Translations under genes and position numbers: made by a program | Shown here: piece after piece, positions 12,788 to 23,969 of the stretch | Layout: every line of letters starts with the position of its first letter | How positions within the stretch are numbered: position 1 is the first letter of the stretch | Source of the DNA: Phialocephala subalpina | Taxonomy: Eukaryota > Ascomycota > Leotiomycetes > Helotiales > Mollisiaceae | Length of the DNA stretch: 64,000 nucleotides | Assembly: GCA_900073065.1 (NCBI GenBank) | Contig: FJOG01000006.1 | Coordinates: 1,408,881 to 1,472,880 of the forward strand | Direction: 5' to 3' | Notes under the pieces: generated by a model | Databases searched by the model: none | What the model was told of the DNA's origin: nothing | What the model saw: the letters and a program-made list of their open reading frames with translations, nothing else

Positions 12788-13826
12788 ATGCCTTCTGTGC
12801 AAGCCACCCTCGAGTATCTGCAACGATTACCCCTCTACGACGAGGAGAAGCCGTACTGGTGCTTTCTCCCACCTCACGAAGGCTTTGACCCTGATACCCA
12901 ACGAGTTGATAATCTGGAATTCGAAGACCATTCCAATATAAAGATTAGAGACATAAGAGAACTCGATGAGCCTGTCAAGATCGACGATTGTGGCTTCGAG
13001 GTGTTGGAACATCACAGCAAATTCACGCGATTCGATGAAGCAAACCAAGTCGAGCAATATAGATTGGAAACGGAAGAACTTCTGAAAGAGAGGCTAGGGG
13101 CCGTACACGTCAAATGTTATGATCATCGGCTCCGGAAGAATATCCCACACCAGCGCACTGAGTTCGATCTCAATGATCCGTTGCTCAGAGAAGGTCCTGC
13201 TCGAGGGGTCCATAATGGTGAGCTATGGAACATATCATGGGCTGCTTTTTTCTTCGAAAGTAACATTTGGTGTTTAGATATAACGTACGACTCTGGACCA
13301 CAAGTCATCAATCGGTACCTCTCCGATAACTCCTTGGAGCAATTTCTGAAGCCTGGTTATCGCTTTCGCATTATCAAGTGAGTGTAATCCGTGCACCCGA
13401 AGAGATACTGGATCGGATTCTGATTTCTGTAGCACGTGGAGGACACTCGTGCCAACGCTCGAGGATCGACCTCTTGCATTATGCGACAGTCGTACAGTTG
13501 GCCCCGAAGACCTCGTTGCTGCAGACCGCATCATCCCAGACAGAGTTGGAGAGGTGTACTACCTGACGCATAATCCAAAGCATAGTTGGTACTGGCTCGA
13601 GAAGCAGACCCCGTCCGAACCACTTGCTTTTGTCATGTATGATACGAAAGCCGGTAGTCATGCTCGCTGTAAGTCTCAATGAGTACATCAATTTCTCTAA
13701 GATTTGAAACTAATGCATGTTGTCGCAGTCTGTCCACACGTCTCGTTCGTCAACCCTCTGGCTCCTGAGGACGCGGCACCACGTGAATCTATCGAGACGC
13801 GCTCTATTGTCATCACAAAAGAATAG
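12788..13826 (+). CDS. CmcJ/NvfI/AsaB-family oxidoreductase-like protein
   Basis: Member of the fungal family named after cephamycin CmcJ and the NvfI and AsaB proteins, often linked to Fe(II)/2-oxoglutarate-type chemistry. The reaction here is unknown. Four exons (12788-13217, 13278-13377, 13433-13668, 13729-13826) give 287 residues. Every junction restores a family motif: GVHN joined to DITYDSGPQV, RFRII joined to NTWRTLVP, and SHAR joined to FCPHVSFVNPLAPEDAAPR. Other signatures are LCDSRTVGPEDLVAADRI, EVYYLTHNPKHSWYWLEKQ and the C-terminal ESIETRSIVI. The His in GVHN and the His in CPHVSF are plausible metal ligands. Length is normal and no lesion is seen. Such genes often sit in secondary-metabolite clusters, but none is visible nearby. 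Confidence 0.88.
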
Positions 13827-15062
13827 AGAAGCACGAGAATGTGATTGTGTTGCTGCGCCTTGTCACGCGTGGCTCTATGGTCTAAACACTATTCCTGGGT
13901 TCTCTGTCACGGCCACCAGAATGAACACAAGTCTCGGGGGCTCAGAACCAAACCCGAGCAACAAATAATCCACAATCTTTACACAGCATAGGACATAAAA
14001 TATTGCTCATAGACCTAGAGGACGTCTCGAAGGGCCGCCAAAAGACAGTAAGGTCCGACCTTGTACGGAGTATGACCTCAGAAACCCACGGTCGCGTCAC
14101 GCGTGTGCAACTCTGCAAGCCATCTTTCTCACAACCCAAGAGACACAGCACTTGCTATCCCATCGACAGAAGAATTGTGGCCAGGCTCTGAACGATACGC
14201 CCGGCTCTGCAGAGGCACAGAAAGTGGCGTCCCGACACGAGTGTCGTGGCTCCAAGTCTGCCTTGGGCGCCGATAAGAATTGCGATTTAGCCGAACTTCG
14301 TTCGTAGAAAACAAGGCGTTATGTAAATGAGGTGCTTGTGACCGTGAACGGAATCTGCCTTGAGAATTGCGCTTCTCAATATGACTTGAGAATTTGAGCA
14401 ATTATTGAGATTTGAGTTGGGAGTTGTTCTTGTGAGCGTCGTCGTTTCTCATCTGAGTTTGTAGATACGAGCTGCGGTATTGCCACGAAGTATATCTTTG
14501 CCAGCGCATGATTACCTATAGAAGCTTCTCACGGTGCTTCGGCAATTGCTTTGATCGGTTTTGCGAGTCCCAATTCATCGGTCACGGTTTAGTGCCTGTC
14601 CTTTCGTCAAGCTTCAAGTCAAAATGCTCTTCTGTGCGTTGTCTTTGCTACATTATTGCATGCTTTTCGTTTGCGGATACAGTCTATCTTTCTATTCAGC
14701 AATACTTTACAAGGCAACAGACATATCATGTCTCTACCAAGTGATAGAATCACCTCGCAATCGCGTCCTCCGAGATGTTGAAAAGGAAGCACGTGACTGG
14801 ACACTACCTCTCCATTGCCTCTCCACCTACCCCTCCTTACCTACCACTTTCTTATCAAGCTCCACAATACAGTTCTCAGATGAGGAATAAAGCTTGCGAC
14901 TCTGATATCCTGAGTCAAGCTCAACAAACCTGGCAGACAATGCATCTATGACTACGGTGACTCCAATCCAGGCGGAACCGTCGTAAAGCACGACGCCATC
15001 TGGACCTGGAAATACTCAAAGTGAGCAGCCAAACTACTCCCATTTGTTCCCTGGTCTCACAG
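13827..15062. other. intergenic
   Basis: No supported gene; only short frames without family resemblance. It separates the oxidoreductase gene from the converging lipase gene. Confidence 0.4.
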
Positions 15063-15926
15063 TCAGCTTTGGCTATCAAATATTCGATATAAACCAGCCT
15101 CATTTCCTTTCGTAGAGTTAATCCCATAAATGACTCGAATCTGATCCTTCGCAACAGTGAAATTCACATTCCTATCTTGATAGATCCAATACTCAGGACT
15201 AACATGTCTATACCCCAAACTTGGACTTTCATATTGCGGAGCAGCATCATTCATATGCGTCACACGATAATTATTTCCCTGCTCAGTCACATATCTAGCG
15301 AACTCTTCGTCTCCAGCGTGTGGCTGGCCATAGTCGTAAAGTGCAGCAGCAGTACCATTAGTTCGAAACTCTGCTGCTGCGAAAAGTGCTTGGGTAGCTC
15401 CGAGACTATGTCCAGTGATCACGAACTCATACCCGGGATATTGTTTCCGTGCAGCGGTGACGAGAGCAATGACTTGATCGCGGACATTGAGCCACGTGAG
15501 ATAGTATCCATGGTGACAGTGACAGTTTTCGCAGATAGCGGAGCAGGGAATGAGATCGAGAATCCTTTTGCTTGCTTCACCAACGGCGTCTGAGCCTCGG
15601 AATGCGATAATGATGGTCTTGTGTGAGGGGTCGATGGCTACCATGCCTGTGGTGGAGAAGTTGCCGATTTTGAAGAAGTTTCCGTAGATGTAGGCTGATG
15701 ATGCTTCGACTGACAGGAACCGGTGGAGCAGGTGATGGGTGTGCCGGTTCCGTTGAGGTTGTTGTTGTCGCAGTAGATGGAGGAGCAGTATTGCGAGTAG
15801 AGATCCAGTTTTGAGAGCAGGTGTTCAGATATCGAGTGTATCGGATCGGGTGGAGGTGTTGGGGTCGTGAGAGCAAGTGGAGGCAAGGTAGAGAGGGCCA
15901 GGAGCATCATGTCCAAGGGACGCATG
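15063..15926 (-). pseudogene. class 3 lipase, secreted, with apparent frameshift
   Basis: Triacylglycerol-lipase/feruloyl-esterase-like alpha/beta hydrolase (lipase class 3). The start MRPLDMMLLALSTLPPLALT is a signal peptide. Next come the usual Cys-containing YCSSIYCDNNN segment and then IIIAFRGSD. The nucleophile Ser is in VITGHSLGATQA, the probable catalytic Asp in THMNDAAPQY, and the His in YRHVSPEYW. The C-terminus at 15063 is normal. However, N-terminal and catalytic parts lie in different frames. Near 15715 the frame after STGSC must shift by one base to read VEASSAYIYGNFFKIGN. The only GT-AG pairs there would give introns of 11-26 nt, too short to splice. So this is either a one-base deletion (a young pseudogene) or a sequence error; all catalytic residues are otherwise present. 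Confidence 0.75.
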
Positions 15927-17316
15927 ATCGTTGATGAGCTGGGGATAGACTGGGACACTAAGTTACAGAACAGTATTTTTTGGGCCCTTTCACAATGAAC
16001 GCAGACTGGCTAACGATGTTAAGGACACTTGAATTCAACAGGAGTTGATATATCCTCAAGCATTATGCTTCACTTGGCCCTCCCGGGCCTTCGCTCGTCC
16101 TTCTGAGGCTGAAATCCAAAGTGAGATTAACCTTCGAAGCTTTGCTTGCAGATCAAGAGGGCCGCAGTTCGTCATCGTAGACTCGTCGTCTCGGGAACCA
16201 ATGAGAGGCTGTGATTGGCTCAAGCGAGGCTGGGGGAGTGTATCTCCTAGCCGCCAGCGCTACTTGTCGATCCTTGAGCAGCTGAATATTCGCCAGTCGC
16301 AGATGAGATTGTTTCTTCTATGCGGAAATTTGCTCGAGAAAAACGCCTCGGACACTGCTGCTATAGAAAAGAAAACTGGTGTTCACTAGATCAAGAAGGT
16401 GCGATGCTGGGTCGTTGGGAAGCAGCGATGCAGTCATGGTCCCTCAGCCACGGTCTTGCATTATGAAGAAACACCGGGTCCGACCAATGTATTCGATTCT
16501 CTATCATTTAAAGGTCATGTCATCTTTCCTACCTAAAGCTGTGCCATAAACAAGCTCATGTTGCGTTTTTTGGTTGAAGCTCGCTAAATTCGCAGCAAGT
16601 GAAGCCTGAGGCTGACTTTGAAGTCTACGCACTTTCACTAAACGCCCTAATTTCAGGGTCTGACCACCATTTTTCAGCGCACACCTGCGCGTGGGCCCGA
16701 GCTTTCAGGCTTTCAGTCACTAGAACTCCAGGGCATTTGGCATTCTTTCAATGACCATCTCTTTCTGAATATTTCAAGCTGCACTGTCAATCAGAAACTA
16801 GCATTTATGCATTGAAATAATATTGAGAAGAATACCGCAAAGAAACCATTATTATGTCTGCGAATTCAAACATCTGAGGTCATGATTGCTGTCACTTTCA
16901 CATTCTAGATGCCACAATGTGTAGTGGAGCAAAGTCGAGTCTCCATTGAGCTTCTTCAAGCATCGTATTCACTCGACCATAAGGAGAATTTGATTTTCGA
17001 AACTGAACTCTTGCAACAAATGACGACGTTCCCATCCACCTCGTCCGTCGGTTCGGGCTTTCGAGGAATATTTAACCTCGCGCGTCCAGCCTTTCCACTC
17101 CCCCTCATCATCAACCTCAACCCTCCACAAAAAATTCTGTCAATCTTCCACTGCTAAAGGATCGCAAGCATACCAGTACGTATTACCTTCTTCTTGAGCT
17201 GCTCGAATGGGCAAAGCCTTCTTGGGACATGCGGTTGCTTTGCCCAACCTGTATGAAAGCGATAGCAGATCGAAGTCAATCGAGAACTCTGCTAATCTTC
17301 TACCATAGCAGGGACA
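15927..17316. other. intergenic
   Basis: No supported gene. A plus-strand frame at 16045-16389 has no family resemblance. The last 250 bases are CT-rich and look like the leader of BTB copy 1, with a probable leader intron ending at the CAG just before 17313. Confidence 0.35.
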
Positions 17317-18451
17317 ATGGCACCTCCCAACAAGAAGAAAAAAACGGGTGATGTGGGTGCGGTGACACAAGTCGTCCTGAAGCCGATCAGCTTTGCAACT
17401 CCAGGCCTCGCTGCCGATATCTCCCTCAAGGTCTTCGACCAGGAGTTCCTTGTTCATTCAGCACTCTTGAAGATCCATTCGAAGTTCTTTCTCAAGTTTC
17501 TGGACTCGCCAGACAAGATCGCAGCAAAGACCCAGGACCTCGGGGACATTCAATACCGATGGATCACGAAGATGGACAACGACAGTAATGGCTGGCACCT
17601 GGTTGCCGTTCCATCGAACGTGAGTACCTAGCATCAGCTAGATCTTGACTCTTAAGGTTTTGATTCGTTCATTGACCTAATTTTAGGGGGACAATGATCT
17701 GTCCGGATACAAGGGAGACAGCAAGCATCAGGAGCGTTGCTTCCACAAGCTCATTTGCGCCATTTATACGAGGCCATATGTAATATACTCTTTCAAGTGC
17801 CTGCAAACACTTGTTGAACTTGCCGACTACTACCGGGCACTTCCGATTGTATCTCGCACGCTCGATAGCGTTCTATTGAACGGCGACAAACGCAACATCT
17901 GTGTGCGCGAAGACTGCTACGACATTCTCGCTTTGGCAGCAAAGTTGAGAAACAAACTTTTGTTTCGAGAGGCTCTTATCCATATTGTGGGATCCACTGA
18001 TGAAGCAGACAGCTACGAGGGATCCCTGGAAGACCCGAGGCTATCGAAGATCTGCCGCAACGCACGTTACGAGATACTTGCGTTGGTTGGGCAAGCTTAT
18101 CAAGAAATTCTCAGTGAATATTGCACAACCGTGAGCTGCTTCAATTCCTGACCTGAGATTGATCTAGACCTCCGTGACGATACCATGGCTAAGGAAGTAT
18201 CCAGAATCGCCAAAGATGCGCGGGATACTTCGGCAGGTGGTGATATTTACATTCCACTTTACTTCAAGAAACTCCATTATAAAGGTCTTATCAATGTTGC
18301 AGATCTCATGAAAAATAACTTGGTCTTGCGCCGCAACGAGTATGATATCGAACACGACGATAACATTCATGATGATTATCCGGACAGCTTCTTCTGCGGG
18401 AAGATCGACGACGAAGATCTACCATGGGATACGACAGAGCAGGAGTGGTAG
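17317..18451 (+). CDS. BTB-domain protein, array copy 1, status uncertain
   Basis: First of five tandem paralogues. Exon 1 (17317-17619) encodes a Lys-rich start (MAPPNKKKKTG) and the BTB core (VFDQEFLVHSALLKIHSKFF then LKFLDSPDK). A 67-nt intron ends at 17686. Exon 2 carries the middle helical part (LVELADYYRALPIVSRTLDS, AAKLRNKLLFREALIHIVG). The C-terminal block has DLMKNNLVL and FFCGKIDDEDLPWD, ending at 18451. An in-frame TGA lies at 18149-18151 between the middle and C-terminal parts. It could be a nonsense mutation. Alternatively an in-frame 63-nt intron (18131-18193, GTGAGC donor, AAG acceptor) would remove it, though that acceptor is not a preferred type. BTB proteins usually dimerise or recruit cullin-3; which applies here is unknown. 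Confidence 0.68.
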
Positions 18452-19323
18452 ATATGAAAGACCCAACTTTGTTGGAACATCAATATTGGGGCATTATGAA
18501 ATGAAGGCCTAGGCACGGGACTTGATAACCTTTCGAGCATTTGGCGTATAGCGGTTCTGGGATTCTCATCACAAAATTGTGTGTCCGCCAGTCACAAGTT
18601 TATAAATTAGAAATTAAGAAAAACTGAAGAAGTTCATTTACCTTCTGCCTTTCCAATCTAGCATTTGACATGCCTTGGGCAGTTACAGCCCTCATCACGA
18701 AAGATCATGGTCGTAAATCGTTTATTATGTTGCTTGGCCCCCTTTTTAGGCGAGCCCGGCGTTCGAGCCCCTCCATCCCGCCAAGGTCAGCAATTTTCTG
18801 AATATTTACAATCTAGTTCAGTGTCTGATTGTTTTTACAAAGGGCGTCTGACAAAAATGAGCTCGAACTTGACTTGTTCAAACATTTGATAATATAAGCA
18901 AGTTACAGTAAAGATATATGATCCGTCAATTCTGCCAAGCTGCTTTAGCGGGGACGACCATAGTGAACACTTCGAAAGTATGATGTATCATTCCTGTATT
19001 TGTAGCTAAGTTTCGAGGCTATTCGTTGGAGATGAAAGGGTGTATCCGCTTAGGGCTTTCTGAGAGGTTACCGAGCACTTCCACCTTCACCTCTCGATTC
19101 ACTTGTGCAAAGTGAATTTCGTGGATCGGACGATCTGCTCGTTTATGTCTTGACCTTCATAACCTCGCTCTTATAACGTTCACCTACCTTGACCCATATC
19201 GATCTACACTTCTAACATATCTTCATCACGATTAACTTTCACCACCACAACTTGTGCCAATTCCATCTCAGAAGGGTTTTGGTCTCTAAAAGAAAGGTAT
19301 GAGAGCTCTGCAAAGCAACCGCA
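18452..19323. other. spacer between BTB copies 1 and 2
   Basis: Non-coding. The last 200 bases are CT-rich, as before the other copies, and look like a promoter and leader. Confidence 0.4.
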
Positions 19324-20412
19324 ATGGCTACCGCGCCAGCTACCCCAATTCCGAACCCGAGTTCGTCTCCCCAAGGGTTGAAGAAAGATGCTGCACCGAT
19401 TGTGTTTGCGGCCCAAGGTCAACCCAGTCTAGACACACGCATTACCGTCTTCGGTCGAGTATTCCATGTACATTCGACTGTCCTTAAACTTCACTCAGGC
19501 TATCTTGTCACATTCCTAGAGCCCAGCAATGAGGTTCCAATTCTAGTGTCAGCACCAGGCAACTTCAAGTAAGAGTATATGACCAAGATTGATGGTGATG
19601 GTACTTGGTTCATTGGTCGAGCTGCAGATACCAAAGTACGTATTCACTTTCGTTCATAGCCGGCAACAGGTAAGCTGATCAGTGACAGGACCCAGCTGGA
19701 AACGTCGAAGACTACATTGGAGACCCAATGGCACAAGAGACTGCGTTCGAGAAACTCCTTCACGTATTTTACGACCACCCAATCCGAATCACCGATGTCT
19801 TCGAGCTCAGCATCATGACCGAAAGAGCCCAATACCTCCTTGCTATCCCCAAGTTCTCTCTCGCATTCCTCGGCGCACTTCATTATGACCAGATCCTCCT
19901 TCACCAATTACGCCAAATGCCAGAGCAGTTCTTGCCAATTGCCCAGAAACTCAAACGTGAACTTCTGTACAGGAGGCTCTGATTCTGTGCTTGGTCCCTT
20001 CCACGCCCCAAGATTATACAACATCGCGGACCCATACTCAAGAAATCTAGCTCGACTCAAGCAGCGTTTCTGGTAGAAAAGGTATTCAAGGCACAGAGCA
20101 TGGTCCTTCAGTACCAGATGGGTCGGGCGGGTATAGCAGGCAAAGTGCAGCACTTGTGGTGACCCGAGATGATGGGAGCATTTCCTGGCCAGAAACAGTT
20201 CGCCTCCTATGGGCTCAATCATATTACAAAGGAGCAAGAGGACGAAATCTCTTCAATGCTCTTTCGCCACTGATGAAAAACAATCTTGTGCTAGATATAA
20301 GTGGGTCGGTCCTGGTGTCGGAAGGTACAAAGATTATCTTTTGTGTGTTGAAGTGTTCGATGAAGAGTTGCCTTGGAACGCAGAGAAAGAGAATGAGAGA
20401 CTTGTAAAGTAG
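19324..20412 (+). pseudogene. BTB-domain paralogue, array copy 2, disabled
   Basis: The copy starts well: a low-complexity start, then TRITVFGRVFHVHSTVLKLH of the BTB core. A TAA at 19570-19572 replaces the Tyr conserved in the other copies (F-x-Y-E/N-W-V-T-K/E-I-D; here F-K-stop-E-Y-M-T-K-I-D). After it, homology continues through an intron ending near 19688 into AFEKLLHVFYD and AQKLKRELLYRR. There the frame shifts (about 19970) to SVLGPFHAPRLYNIADPYSR, equivalent to WVVGP...NP in intact copies. The remains of the C-terminal signature (CVEVFDEELPWNAEKENE) are readable in another frame up to 20412. A nonsense codon plus at least two frame changes make a functional protein very unlikely. Confidence 0.8.
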
Positions 20413-20913
20413 TGCTTGCTTTGAACTTGGGGGCTCTCTGAGTTGGACTTGAGGCAATGGGATCACTCGCTGTAGATCGGAGCACAATATCGGCACTCTA
20501 GAAACTTGAGGAATGGATCTCGGTGTCCTGAAACGTTGACACCTACCTTCATGTTGAATCATCAGAAAATCCAGCCAGGTTTGTCGATGCTTGCATTGAA
20601 CGTATTCTGGCGAGGGCAGTTGTTTGTGGCTTCAATGTCCGTGAAGGTGGAGGTGCCTTTCGTTCGGAAATTGTCCATCTGCAAATGCGAACCCCGAATT
20701 TGAGATTGATTCTCGGGCAGGAGCGATGTGGACAGCGTTGCTCCTCCGCCGGGAAGGAGCACTACGCGCCTCGCTTAATCTCTTCCTTCAACCTCACTTC
20801 ATCTTTCTTCCATCACCTCCATCACAGACTTCACCATTCAATCAAAGAAGACCCTAGGTGCGCATAAACCGAGCAGAATCTCCTCGAGACAGTCGCCGCA
20901 TATCGTGATCAGA
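20413..20913. other. spacer between BTB copies 2 and 3
   Basis: Non-coding. A CT-rich tract at about 20770-20850 (tcttccttcaacctcactt and similar) resembles the leaders of the other copies. Confidence 0.4.
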
Positions 20914-22088
20914 ATGTGGCCCCCAGCCAAGAAACAGAAGACCGCCGAAACTAACTCGAAGTCTCCGATTGTTTTTCAATTACCTGGTTTCAGCCTGGAC
21001 ATTCGTCTGACCGGTTTCGATCAAGAATTTCACGGACAGTCAATGCTGCTTAAGGCACACTCGGACTTCTTCAGGACCTTCCTTGATTCACCAGATAAGG
21101 TCCAGCGCGCGTCTCGTAACACCATGCACTCCGGTACCTTCACACTTACTACTGGCAGCGGAACCTCTATTGTTCCATCCACTTCAGGTCGTTCTGCGGC
21201 TGCAGTGACATAAAGAGCTTCTATGTCAATGTTCCAGTATAATTGGGTGACTGAAATCGACGAGGATGGCAAGAAGTGGCACTTTATTTGCTCTACTGCG
21301 CCCGAGGTATACCAACTTAATAGTTTCCAAAGAGGGTGCAGACACTGATGAGGCCACTAGAAGTCGCCATACGATCCAACCAGCTACAAAGGTTTTCCTG
21401 ATTCCAAATCGCTGTCTTCGAAAAGATCCTCTGTGCGGTATACGGTCGAACATACATCATTGAGACTGCGCAAGATTTGATTCAAACGACGGAAATGGTA
21501 GATTACTACCGTTGTTTGCCAATCGTGTCTCGTTCTTTGAATGGGGCACTGGTGACTAGCCCGGATGTTGGTGTGATCATATGCTATAGTTCTGTGGACC
21601 TTCTGGAAGCTGCCACTAAACTCAGAAATGCCTTGTTGTTTCGGGAGTGCTTGATCTGGGTTGTAGGACCTAACGAGGAGCCAAGCTATGAGAACTTATC
21701 CAACCGCGGATTGGAAACGATCGCCAAAGGGGTACATTCGGTGATATTGAGGAATGCTGAAAAGCTCTGCTATAGAATCCTGCACTAGGAGGAGGGTGAT
21801 GGTTCGCGGACCGAGAGTCAAAAGACAAAGATGAAAACTGCGTACCTAGAGAGCTTGGATTCATGTGATGATGACGAGATAACAACCCCCTGGTTGTTCC
21901 AAAGGGTTGGAAAGAAAAGCTCTTTGTTGAGAAGCGATATTGACTTCTAGGATCTGATGGACAACAAGCTGGTCCTGGACTCGAAACTGGAAGCAGGCGA
22001 CGAAACAACTGAATGCGACGATTATTTCCTGTGCGCAAAAATCGAGGATGAAGACCTCCTATGGGATGTGAAGGCTGTGGACTGGTAG
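20914..22088 (+). pseudogene. BTB-domain paralogue, array copy 3, disabled
   Basis: All parts of the family are present: start MWPPAKKQKT, the BTB core (GFDQEFHGQSMLLKAHSDFF), FQYNWVTEIDEDGKKWHF, the middle block (YYRCLPIVSRSLNGALVTSP, LRNALLFRECLIWVVGP) and the C-terminal block (DYFLCAKIEDEDLLWDVKAV) ending at 22088. Three in-frame stops interrupt it: TAA at 21211, TAG just after RILH (about 21786), and TAG before DLMDNKLVL (about 21948). A one-base loss near 21413 breaks the frame before the block equivalent to AFEKLL. All three stops could derive from CAA or CAG by C-to-T change. The signature itself has drifted (EDLLWD instead of EDLPWD). A pseudogene. Confidence 0.83.
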
Positions 22089-22559
22089 ACGGTTGTAATC
22101 AGTAAGTTCCCAAAATCGTCAAGGGAATCTCGGCTGACTTCGTGAAATCATGGTCTTCGATTTAGGAACGGACATTTTGCCCCTCATAACCTTCGAAATA
22201 TTGACAAACATTTGCTTCCCTGCGATAGCGGTATGGCATATTAGCTCTTGTGGATGTTAGAGCTGGCTGGGGTAATGATATGACTCGATGATAATGGAAC
22301 TTGCGCTCAGGTAGCATGGCATAGCTTGATCTCGACAATGCAAAAGATTCTCACCTTTGAATGAAGACAATTCAACAATCCACCCTAAGCTCAGCCGACC
22401 CAAGAAAGCACCCTATAAAATCTCTTCCCTTCTTCCTTTCCAAACCTCAAAGACGCCGCAACGCAATCTATTGTCCTCAGTCTCGTAGGACAATCCAAAC
22501 TCCTCATCTCCGTCTCCATCTCCATTACTTCGACGTTTCTTTCGCAACCGCAAATCGCA
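22089..22559. other. spacer between BTB copies 3 and 4
   Basis: Non-coding. A CT-rich leader-like tract at about 22420-22545 precedes the start of copy 4. Confidence 0.4.
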
Positions 22560-23969
22560 ATGGCACCACTGACTAAGAGGCAGAAGACCGGCGACGGCAA
22601 CTTCAACTCCCCAATCGCCTTCCCCTGCGCAGGCCAAAGCCCAGACGTCCGCCTCATCGTCTTCAAACAAGAGTTTCATGTCCATTCTACGCTCTTGAAG
22701 CTGAACACCGCGTTCTTTCGCAAGTTCCTCGATTCTCCCGAAAAGGCTGTCAATGACCCGAATGGCTCGGGAGAAGTGGCTTTGGTGGGCCCGATGTCGA
22801 CTTTCACGTATGAGTGGGTTACGAAGATCGATGAAGGAGGGGATAAGTGGTCATTGGTGAGCGATAATAAGAAGGTATGTAGCATCTCTTCCAACGGTGT
22901 TTTCGATGTGCCATCCTCTGCTGGACCTTCGCAGCATAGATAGGCCATGGAATCCTTTCGTCAGTAAAGTGGGATCATAAAGTTCCAACAACGGTGGGAC
23001 ATTGTAAGTGTTGGATTTCGAAGTAGCTTGAGCTAACTCATCAAACAGAACGAGCCATACAACCTCTCAACTTACACGGGCGACAAGCAAGAACAGACTA
23101 ATGCCTTCGAAAAGCTGTTGTCCGCCATCTACGTGCAACCATACAAACTTGGTACTGCCGAAGAGCTTTTGCTTATGACTGACCTTGCCGACTATGTAAG
23201 TACCCTGCCATACCTAGCTACTGTCCCTTCGCCGATAAATTTCCCATGTCGATTATGAGCCATTCTATCGTACTCGTTAGGAAGAAATGCAGCGTCAACT
23301 CTTCAGCCCCTTTGTCCTTCCTGAACTTCGCAGTGCTAATTCGGTGAGCAGTACTGTGCGCTTCCGATTCTGTCACGAACTCTCGACGGCGCCTTGATCA
23401 ACAGCCCCACCTTTTCCGACCAAATACAAAAGTCAGCGAATGAGTTGTACGTTGCTGCCGCCAAACTCCGAAATGCCCTTTTGTTCCGCGAGTGTCTTAT
23501 CTGGGTCGTTGGTCCCCACAACAATCCTGTCTACAAAACCCTTGACGACCCCAGACTGCGTATGGTAGCTAGGTGTGCACATGGCGAGATCTCTACCAAG
23601 ATTGCGAGTGTCACAGCGAGGGCCTTGAGAAGGGGTACCGGGGATTGGGTCAAGATGGCGAACAGCAAGCCCGACAGATGGGCGTACGGCTTTGACAGGT
23701 TGATGTTCGGCCCTCTCTACGATGGTTATTACGACAATATGGACATGGATGCAGTACATTATCCTAGATGGTTCAGAGACATCGAGCAAGAGGGGGACGA
23801 GTTGCTCGACGACGAAAGCGGTGATTTTGAGGGTCTACTCGAAGACAAGCTCGTTTTGGACAGAGGATATCATACAGCCGGAGATGCAGACAAATACCCG
23901 GATAATTTCTTCTGCGCGCAAGTCAGCGATGAAGACCTGCCTTGGGATGTCAACGAAACCGATTGGTAG
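22560..23969 (+). CDS. BTB-domain protein, array copy 4, intact
   Basis: The only copy that reads cleanly. Exons 22560-22874, 23049-23195 and 23352-23969 give 359 residues. Both introns have good donors (GTATGT, GTAAGT) and CTAAC or CTAAT branch sites close to the acceptor. Residues 1-25 are Lys/Arg-containing (MAPLTKRQKTG), a possible nuclear signal. The BTB core follows (FHVHSTLLKLNTAFFRKFLD), then TYEWVTKIDEGGDKW. The middle helical block is AFEKLLSAIY...LADYYCALPILSRTLDGALI with LRNALLFRECLIWVVGPHN. A variable Arg/Asp-rich linker leads to the acidic end NFFCAQVSDEDLPWDVNETD followed by W. The BTB region is short for the fold, so the middle block may be its continuation. Role unknown; substrate-adaptor or transcription-partner functions would be inference only. 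Confidence 0.85.

Noticed and set aside
18745..18785. GTTCGAGCCCC, resembling a tRNA T-loop
   Set aside because: No D-arm, anticodon arm or acceptor pairing upstream.
19569..19690. Copy 2 TAA explained as part of a GTAAGA intron
   Set aside because: Splicing from that donor to the known acceptor puts the downstream homologous block out of frame, and it would delete the conserved TKIDGDG segment.
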